Shown piece after piece: positions 1 to 6,600 of a stretch of 6,984 nt of DNA (position 1 is the stretch's first letter; each line of letters starts with the position of its first letter). The notes under the pieces were generated by a model, which made no database searches, was not told the origin of the DNA, and saw only the letters and a list, made by a program, of their open reading frames with translations. Source of the DNA: Bacteroidia bacterium (GTDB taxonomy: Bacteria > Bacteroidota > Bacteroidia > Bacteroidales > GCA-2748055); NCBI GenBank assembly GCA_004525825.1, contig SPBY01000145.1:1-6984 (forward strand), read 5' to 3'. The translations under genes were made by a program, and so were the position numbers.

Positions 1-1
1 A

Positions 2-271
2 ATGAACCTGCAGGAAGCAGGAGATGCCCCACGAATCAGACACGATGGATCCTCTCAGCCAACTGGAAGCAAAATGACCGATGGAGGGGTGGTCAACCTT
101 GAATCTGGGATTCCTTACGAGGCGATCAGGGAACTTGTGAGCAAGGGACATAATGTCCAGTATTCAGTGGGAGGATATGGAGGTTACCAGGCCATTCTAT
201 GGGATAAAAAGAACGGAGTTTATTATGGTGCTTCAGAATCCAGGAAGGATGGTCATGCAGCCGGGTACTAG
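2..271 (+). CDS. ggt: Gamma-glutamyltransferase, C-terminal end (partial, 5' end outside window)
   Basis: This is the C-terminal 89 residues of a gamma-glutamyltranspeptidase, the periplasmic Ntn-hydrolase that cleaves the gamma-glutamyl bond of glutathione and related peptides. What is visible is the end of the small subunit: MNLQEAGDAPRIRH near the left edge, matching the family's 'N.qEA.dAPR.hh' segment, then a glycine-rich strand (GGYGGYQAILWD), and the diagnostic terminus YYGASESRKDGHAAGY, equivalent to 'YGASDPR...AGY' in E. coli Ggt. The catalytic threonine that starts the small subunit, and the whole large subunit and signal peptide, lie upstream of the window. The ATG at position 2 is an internal methionine, not the start. 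The TAG stop (269-271) overlaps the stop of the convergent permease gene. The family call is secure; the subtype cannot be judged from this fragment. Confidence 0.93.
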   Translation: MNLQEAGDAPRIRHDGSSQPTGSKMTDGGVVNLESGIPYEAIRELVSKGHNVQYSVGGYGGYQAILWDKKNGVYYGASESRKDGHAAGY

Positions 272-2073
272 AATGGCCAAAAACGGGGGATCACCAGCAA
301 GGAAATAATCAGCACCAGGATGTTAAGCGGCAATCCAATTTTCCAGTAATCTGAGAATTTGTAATTGCCTATGCTTTGCACGATCAGGTTGGTCTGGTAA
401 CCGATGGGTGTGGAAAAGCTGGCTGAAGCAGCAATACAAATGGTGATGAAGAAGGGCCTTGGATCCACTCCAAGTTGCGTGGCAGCCGCTAAAGCGATAG
501 GGAAGGTGATTGCAGCAGCTGCGTTGTTAGTAATAATTTCGGTGAATATATTGGTGATGATAAAAATGGCAGCCATCACCCCCAGCGGTCCCAACCCCTT
601 CGAGATATTGATGGTGGAACGTGCAATGAAATCGGCGGCTCCCGAATTCTGAAGGGCTCGGCTCACCCCTATGGCACAGGCAATAGTGATAAGCACATCC
701 CAGTTAATGGGCTTGGTGTATTTCTTTGGAGTGAATATTTTCATCATTGCCATCAGGAACACCGTGACTGCGGCAAAGAAGAACATATCAAATTCGTTTT
801 TTGCCTCAATCGGGATCCATCTCCCGGCTGTGGCTCCGGCAATCATCAGGAAGACCAGTCCCATGGCGATCCATCTCCGGCGGCGGTCCTTGGAGTCGTC
901 CATCTCCCCAATCTCTGTGGCCATATAAAATACCCTCGATTCGCCCCAGTATCGGGTGAAATCCTCGGTGGCAAGGAGCATGAGGTTGTCACCGACTTTC
1001 AGTTCCAGGTTGTCCAGGTTGGTGGTGATGCGCTCACCATTTCGGTGTACGGCCATGACCACTGCATTGTAGTGACCAAAAAAATCAAACTCTCCAAGTG
1101 TGCGCTGTATTCCTGGGAAACGGGGTGCAATGACCACTTCTACCTGCCGGAGGGATTTCTTCAGAAAATCGGGATCGACGTTGTCCAGTGCTTTCAATTT
1201 CACATTGGTGGATTGGGTCAGGTAACCCACATTCTCCGAACTGCCGCCTACAATGAGATTGTCATCAGCTTCCAGAAGGAAAGGTGAGTTGGATATGCGG
1301 ATATGCTTACCCTCCCGGATCACTGTTCGTACGGTAAATTCATTGAGGCCCGGCAGCCGCCTTTTATCGATCTCCTTGCCTGCCAGGTTGGATCCTTTGG
1401 GGAGATAGAGATCAAAAAGATACTCGCGGGTATCATTGGGAAAACTAAACCTTGGAATCTTTTCCCCGGGGAGTAATCGGTTGGAGAATAGATTCATGTA
1501 AAGAAATCCGAAAAAAACAATAAAGAGTCCCACCTTGGCCAGTTCAAACATCCCCAGTCCGGCCATTCCGCGGTCGAGCATCATGCCGTGTACCAGGAGG
1601 TTGGTGGAGGTCCCGATCAAGGTACAGGTGCCACCAAAAATGGTGGCATAAGAGAGAGGAATCAGAAATTTTTGAGAGGGTAGACTCAGTTTATCGGCCC
1701 ATTTTTTCAGCATGGGGGCAAAAATAATCACCACCGGTGTATTGTTGAGGAATGCAGAAATGGCCGCAACAGGGATCATGATCTGCATCAGCAGCCTGGG
1801 GATCGGTTTCCGCTTTTTTGGAAGGATGATCCTTCCCATGCGATTCAGCACACCCGACTCTTTGACACCTTCACTCACAAGGAACAGGAGGGCCACGGTG
1901 ATCATCCCCTTGTTGGAAAATCCTGATAGTGCTTCCTCGGCGGTCAGGATGTCGGTAATCATGAAAATCACCAGTGCTGAAAAAAGGATCAGACCTGGTC
2001 TCATAATCTCCTTCGTCAAGGCTACGATCATCAGGAGTATTACTCCAATGGCAATATAGGCGGAGATCGTCAT
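268..2073 (-). CDS. SLC13/DASS-family permease with two central RCK_C (TrkA-C) domains
   Basis: A 601-residue inner-membrane transporter of the divalent anion:Na+ symporter (SLC13/CitT-like) type. Hydrophobic helices occupy about residues 5-195 and 400-600, flanking a soluble central region. Each half has the family's re-entrant signature: FLNNTPVV (109-116) with GTSTNLL (154-160), and ITNNAAAAITFP (514-525) with GYQTNLIV (558-565). The Asn-Asn-Thr and Asn-Asn-Ala steps stand where the SNT ion/substrate motifs lie in VcINDY. The loop holds two RCK_C-like domains, about residues 211-290 and 305-370, each ending in a 'DNLIVGG'/'DNLMLLA' strand. This architecture and length match E. coli YfbS and the SLT-type sulfate transporters, so an inorganic anion or dicarboxylate substrate is possible but unproven. 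The ATG overlaps the upstream reductase stop as ATGA, implying translational coupling. It is the last gene of the operon. Confidence 0.92.
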   Translation of the reverse strand: MTISAYIAIGVILLMIVALTKEIMRPGLILFSALVIFMITDILTAEEALSGFSNKGMITVALLFLVSEGVKESGVLNRMGRIILPKKRKPIPRLLMQIMIPVAAISAFLNNTPVVIIFAPMLKKWADKLSLPSQKFLIPLSYATIFGGTCTLIGTSTNLLVHGMMLDRGMAGLGMFELAKVGLFIVFFGFLYMNLFSNRLLPGEKIPRFSFPNDTREYLFDLYLPKGSNLAGKEIDKRRLPGLNEFTVRTVIREGKHIRISNSPFLLEADDNLIVGGSSENVGYLTQSTNVKLKALDNVDPDFLKKSLRQVEVVIAPRFPGIQRTLGEFDFFGHYNAVVMAVHRNGERITTNLDNLELKVGDNLMLLATEDFTRYWGESRVFYMATEIGEMDDSKDRRRRWIAMGLVFLMIAGATAGRWIPIEAKNEFDMFFFAAVTVFLMAMMKIFTPKKYTKPINWDVLITIACAIGVSRALQNSGAADFIARSTINISKGLGPLGVMAAIFIITNIFTEIITNNAAAAITFPIALAAATQLGVDPRPFFITICIAASASFSTPIGYQTNLIVQSIGNYKFSDYWKIGLPLNILVLIISLLVIPRFWPF

Positions 2074-3281
2074 GGTTCTTCCCTTATGTCTGACCAGCTT
2101 GGCAGACTCTTTATGGCAGGTCTAGGGCCGTAAAAAATATCGTCCAATTTAATGGCCAGACGCCGAAAAAGCAAATTATTTTTGATAGCCCAACGAATTA
2201 AGCGATGAAAGGAGTCGTCGGGATGGCTGTATGGACATACAGAGATGCACCTTCCACAGTCGGTTCCGGAAGTGGTCCAGAAGTGATAACCCTTCTCGGA
2301 GTTGATCTTCCACCGGTCCACTCCATCTATGTTGGCCCTGGGACCATCGGGGATGGCAGCAGCAGGACAGACACTGGCACATTTCTTACAATGGTGACAA
2401 AAGTGTAGGGTGGTTCTGTCTGAATTTTCCTTGTTTACAGCAAGGGGCATATTGGTGGTGACCACAGCGATTCTGACCCTGGGACCCAGATCCGGGGTCA
2501 TTAAAAGCCCCATCCGCCCAATGGTGCCAAGCCCTGCATCGACTGCTACCAGGGGACAGATCACTTCGTAATTCCCATCAATATGTGCAGTCGCTGCATA
2601 TCCCAGTTCCCTGATCCATGCAGCCAGTTTCAGGGCATGAATTCCGGAATTCAGGTACTGCTCAGAGGATTCCATGACGGAGGTTCCCTGGGGAGCAGAC
2701 TGCATCATCCTGTGATTCATTCCCACAGTAATGGCAATGGCATGGTTGTGCTCTTTTACAATGGCTTCGCCAATTCGCTTGCCCCTGCCCTTGTGGGAGT
2801 ACAGGTGGTAATCGTGCAGCGGAGTAAAACCCACCTTATGGGCACCTGTTCCTTCCAGCCATTTTTTGATGAAACGAGCGTAACGATCAGGATCTGTCCG
2901 AATCTGCTTTTTTTGAGAAGTTTCTGTCTGATTATCCTTTACAGGACCCTGGCCATGAGTGAGCGCGCCCAGGAATTCTATTAATTGAAAGTTGGCTAAG
3001 GCAGCTGCAAAGGTTCCCGGGTCATAGTACTGTGCCTTTTCGTTAAGCAAGCCCGGAGAATTGCGGGATCGGTCATCCGCAATCCTGAGCTGTGGATTTT
3101 GTTGATAGTAGGAGTTGTATGCGGCGGTACCCGGTTCCAGCAGTCGCCTCGACAGCACAGCATCCGCTTCATGCACCCTATGGACAGGCGGCTGGTAACG
3201 AAAGGAACGTGCTCCTTTCAGGGGAAGTAGAAAGAGGATACCAAATGCCCCGGCAATGCAGAGCAGAATTATAAGCAACAT
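2070..3281 (-). CDS. Membrane-anchored reductive-dehalogenase-like (RdhA/QueG superfamily) Fe-S corrinoid protein
   Basis: A 403-residue protein of the reductive dehalogenase domain family, whose members use a corrinoid and two [4Fe-4S] clusters for reduction. Residues 2-20 form one hydrophobic helix followed by LKGARSFR, favouring an anchored protein with its domain in the cytoplasm; there is no twin-arginine signal. Family landmarks in order: an N-terminal 'HEAD...R..LEPGTAAYNSYY' block (37-59), YSHKGRGKRIGE (161-172), the 'EQYLNSGIHALKLAAWIRELGY' helix (207-228) whose Tyr209 probably matches the catalytic tyrosine of PceA/NpRdhA, GLGTIGRMGLLMTPDLGPRVR (250-270), cluster 1 CHHCKKCASVCP (Cys295, 298, 301, 305) and the second motif CGRCISVCP (Cys342, 345, 349). 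The expected fourth ligand appears replaced by Gly331. No RdhB-type anchor gene is visible. True dehalogenation is uncertain: many such homologues have unknown substrates, and QueG is a distant relative. Confidence 0.85.
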   Translation of the reverse strand: MLLIILLCIAGAFGILFLLPLKGARSFRYQPPVHRVHEADAVLSRRLLEPGTAAYNSYYQQNPQLRIADDRSRNSPGLLNEKAQYYDPGTFAAALANFQLIEFLGALTHGQGPVKDNQTETSQKKQIRTDPDRYARFIKKWLEGTGAHKVGFTPLHDYHLYSHKGRGKRIGEAIVKEHNHAIAITVGMNHRMMQSAPQGTSVMESSEQYLNSGIHALKLAAWIRELGYAATAHIDGNYEVICPLVAVDAGLGTIGRMGLLMTPDLGPRVRIAVVTTNMPLAVNKENSDRTTLHFCHHCKKCASVCPAAAIPDGPRANIDGVDRWKINSEKGYHFWTTSGTDCGRCISVCPYSHPDDSFHRLIRWAIKNNLLFRRLAIKLDDIFYGPRPAIKSLPSWSDIREEP

Positions 3282-3287
3282 GTGGCT

Positions 3288-3521
3288 TTAAAAACAATTC
3301 CAGTAGGTAACATCTCCGTTCGGAAGTGTTTCGGGTGACTCATTCTCTTTGTCTTTTAATTCATCACCACACAGAAGCAAAGGCGTGCCGTAGGTCTTGG
3401 TTCCAACCAGGGGTTCAGTAACAAGCTCACAGGACCCACACTCTTCAACGATATCACATGAAGGAAGAATGCACATTGCCATTACCACCACTGTTGTCAC
3501 CACTATTTTTCGTGTTCTCAT
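3288..3521 (-). CDS. Small cysteine-containing lipoprotein of unknown function
   Basis: I do not recognise this 77-residue protein. It starts MRTRK followed by a hydrophobic run and the lipobox LPSC, so Cys22 is the likely lipidation site. The mature part would be only about 56 residues. It has four further cysteines: a CGSC pair (Cys28, Cys31), Cys51 and Cys76, the last one residue before the C-terminus (WNCF). These could form two disulfides or bind a metal; nothing in the sequence decides between them. The mature part is acidic (DELKDKENESPE). Aspartate follows the lipidated cysteine, a residue that causes inner-membrane retention in E. coli but is not a safe predictor in Bacteroidota. It is the first gene of the minus-strand operon, ending 6 nt before the reductase start. 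A TAnnTTTG promoter element lies 22 nt upstream. The gene is real by its signal peptide, context and promoter; its function is open. Confidence 0.75.
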   Translation of the reverse strand: MRTRKIVVTTVVVMAMCILPSCDIVEECGSCELVTEPLVGTKTYGTPLLLCGDELKDKENESPETLPNGDVTYWNCF

Positions 3522-3654
3522 GAGGTTACTTTACGTTATGCTGCAAAAATACAACAAGATGCAGGGATATTCATAGGGTATACGAGGCTTTTTGACAAAA
3601 CGTTCCCACGGATTGCCTGCTTATTGTTAATTTCGGCATAGATAAGTTCTCCGC
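3522..3654. other. Divergent intergenic region between the minus-strand operon and the AsmA-like gene
   Basis: These 133 bp separate the divergent start codons of the lipoprotein (3521, minus) and AsmA-like (3655, plus) genes and must carry both promoters. Besides the minus-strand -7 element (3544-3551), it holds an 11-bp perfect inverted repeat TTTTGaCAAAA (3590-3600). It also holds a plus-strand near-match to the -7 consensus, TAATTTCG (3628-3635, one mismatch), 19 nt before the AsmA-like ATG. No RNA gene, terminator hairpin or riboswitch is evident, and no other stretch of the window lacks genes. Confidence 0.6.
3544..3551 (-). promoter_or_regulatory. Candidate Bacteroidota -7 promoter element (TATTTTTG) for the lipoprotein-reductase-permease operon
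   Basis: Read on the minus strand, these bases are TATTTTTG, a perfect match to the Bacteroidota primary-sigma -7 consensus TAnnTTTG. The element ends 22 nt upstream of the lipoprotein ATG, which would give a leader of roughly 15 nt. I see no TTTG -33 element at the usual spacing of about 20 bp. The motif is short and AT-rich, so chance occurrence is possible; position and orientation support it. A leader this short leaves no room for a cobalamin riboswitch. Confidence 0.45.
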
Positions 3655-6600
3655 ATGGCTCGAAAAAAGTACAGACTGATTAAAGTATTGGCTTGGATCG
3701 TGGCGGGCCTGGTTTCTCTGATCCTGCTCATCACCCTGGTATTTTACCTGGGAAGAAACTTTTTTATGGAAAAAGCGGTGAGCTATCTGAATGAGCAGCA
3801 GCCAGGGGAAGTTGAGATGGGAAAGATGAAACTGATTCCCTTTGTAAACTTTCCCAACATCACCCTGCAGCTTGAGTCGGTGAATTATTATGAGCAGGAG
3901 ATCCTCTCCGATTCCACGGATCGTGATCCCATCATCTCCTTGGGTAAAATTCATGTGACCCTTGATGTAGTGGACCTGATCCGAGGGAATGTGATGGTTT
4001 CAGAAGCGAAGCTGGAAGAGGGAAAGGTCAGGTTGGAGATTTATGAGGACTCGGTAAGTAATCTTGAATATGCACTGGGGATCAGGTTCGGAGATCAGGC
4101 TGGCAAAGATACCACGGAAGAAGCATCGACCATTTCGGTCGACCTGGATGCCTTTGAATTGTCGGGGATCATATTGGAGATGGATAACCGGGTCAGGGAT
4201 GATCATTTCAGTCTAAGGGTGAACCAACTGGAAAGCAGGTTTAGCTACTTGCCCGGTTTGATTGAGGCTGAAGTTAAACTTGACATTGATATAAATAAAG
4301 TTAAATATCTTACAATCAATGAACAAGGGGAAAGAAATGTCAGGTTGAACGGCAGCATAGTCATGAATCCCCTGGCGAAAGAGGTAGAAGTAAAACCCAG
4401 TAGCTTGCGTGCTTCCGGACTGGATTTTGAGACCTGGGGCACCTACAATTATGAGGACATACCTTTCCTCGACTTCACCTATAAGGCTACCAATGAGGGA
4501 CTTGAAGTGCTAAATTTCCTGTTCAGGGGAGTCCTGGACCTGGATGAGATAGAGCAAATCGGTAGCGGCACCATGCGCCTGAACGGTGAAGTAAAAGGGA
4601 ATCTGGGTAAAGAGTTACCTGTGATCAGGCTGAATGGGGAGGCGAATGAGATTGGATTCAGGATCAAGGCGCTGAACAAAGATGTGACAGGAATCTCATT
4701 CAATGTATTTGCCACCAATGGGAGCAAATTGGATCTTAGCGAGAGTTATATGGACATAACAGGCTTCAGAGCACGATTTCCGGAGGGACGCATTACTGCC
4801 AATGTAATAGTTAATAATATAAAGTCACCTGAATTAAATATTGAAGTGGATGGCAATCTGAACCTGGAAGGTATGGAGAGGATGCTGAAATTTGATTTTT
4901 TAAGCGACCTGGAGGGAATAGTACATCTTAATGGTAGAGTCAATGGCCGGGTCGACCGGAAAAACGAAACATTTTTAAACGATGCAGGTTCACTCACTGC
5001 TTCATTGGATCATGTGGGATTCGTCGTGAAGCGGGATAGCCTGACCAGCGATAGCATCAGGGAATTGCACGGGGAGATTGTTTTGAGGGAGAATATAATT
5101 GGGGCCAGGAAGATGGCTTTAGAATATAACAGCAATCAACTGGAGGTGGGTGTGATGACCGAAAATCTGCTACTTTACTTACTGGATTTTGATAAGGACG
5201 TGAAGGCTGAGTTGTCAGTAAAATCGGAGCTACTTACCCTTTCTACTCTTATCAGGGATACAACCGTGGCCAGGCTGCTGGGGGATGAACTGCATGGTCT
5301 CCAGTTCGGTGCCAGTGCTCTTATTTCCCGGGAGGACCTTGATGAGTTTTTAGAGGCTGATTCAATTCCAAGGGTTCTTTTATCGCTGGACAGTTTTGAA
5401 ATTGAATTTCCTATGATGGCCGACATCTCTGACATGAGTGCCTCTCTCACCTTCGGGCCCGATACCATTTTCCTGCACAGGCTGGAGGGGACCATTGGTG
5501 AAAGCGCCTTTAATTTTTCAGGACTGTTGGCCAACTATGGACTGTTAAGTCATCAAGATTCTGCAGGGTGGCTTACTCTGGAGTTTGCTCTGGAGTCAGA
5601 CCTAATGAGGGCAGAGGATATTTTCACCTTCAAAAATGAGTTTTTGCTTCCAGAGATTTACAGTACGGAGTATCTTGAAGACTTCAGATTACAAGGCAGA
5701 TTAGAGCTGCCGACGGAGGGTTTGGCCCTGGATAGTGTGCCCGTCAATTTTGGTTTAAGCATAGAGAATCTGGAATGGAATTTCAGGTATTATCCGCTGT
5801 CCTTTGACCAGTTCATTATCAATGTCAGAAGGAATGGGGATAGCTTGATCATAGATGATTTCGAAGGTAATGTGGGTGAAAGCAATTTGAAAATGACGGC
5901 AAGCATTGGCAACTTTACCGATTCGCTGGTGGAGAATATGTATGGCAGTTTGGTGCTCGAATCGGACCTGCTCGATTTTAACGCCTTATTATACTATCAG
6001 TTGCCAGAAGAGCTAATAGATTCTGTAGGATTGGATAGCTCCGAAATAAGGGAACCTCCTCGCCTTGATCAGATCAGCTATCCAAGTTTCGATTTCACCG
6101 TGGATATTGATGAATTGCGATTTGGGGATTTCAATATCTACGGGATGAAGGGGAAACTACGATCGACCCGTGAAAAGATATTCTTCCTCGACAGCCTGCA
6201 TATTTCCTCAAAGGGAGGAGGAAGCGTGGAATTCAATGGGCATTTCAATGCATCAAACCCCCTCATGTATTCCATGGGAGCTGATTTGAAGGTGAAGGAT
6301 ATGAATATCGATGATATTGGGCTGAAGTTGCAGACGGGGGAGAAGACTTATGCTCTGAATGAAAATTTCAAGGGAGTAATAAGTGCAGAGGGCCTGGCGG
6401 AAATCTTTGTTACTCCTGAACTGAAAGTGGACGTGCCCACCACCACAGCCATGTTTAACGTAACGGTGAATGACGGGGCACTGATCCATTTCACCCCGCT
6501 TCAGGCCGCAGGGAAATTCCTGGATAATAAAAACCTGGATTCTGTGAACTTTGCCACCTTGAGCAATAGTTTCACCCTGATGGATTCAAAAGTCATTATC

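Noticed and set aside
404..2984. Plus-strand open frames within the permease and reductase genes (for example 1712-2059 and 2583-2984)
   Set aside because: They lie opposite genes with clear family motifs, show no coherent protein features of their own, and are best explained as shadows.
2070..3281. Epoxyqueuosine reductase (QueG) as the identity of the 403-residue Fe-S protein
   Set aside because: The N-terminal HEAD...PGTAAYNSYY block, the YSHKGRGKRIGE segment and the membrane helix fit the RdhA-like group better; QueG lacks these and has a different C-terminal HEAT-type region.
3592..3597. TTGACA, a perfect sigma70-type -35 hexamer on the plus strand
   Set aside because: No acceptable -10 hexamer lies 16-18 bp downstream (the bases there are GCCTGC), and the phylum normally uses a different consensus.
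3628..3635. TAATTTCG as a plus-strand -7 element for the AsmA-like gene
   Set aside because: One mismatch to TAnnTTTG and no TTTG -33 element at the expected spacing; possible, but too weak to annotate as a promoter.
3522..3654. Cobalamin riboswitch expected upstream of a corrinoid-dependent reductase
   Set aside because: The intergenic region is only 133 bp, the predicted leader is about 15 nt, and no B12-box-like element was recognised.
3571..5534. Several minus-strand open frames opposite the AsmA-like gene (for example 3571-3954 and 5175-5534)
   Set aside because: They are antisense shadows of the long plus-strand frame, rich in Ser, Arg, Leu and Pro, with no recognisable domains and no promoter signals.
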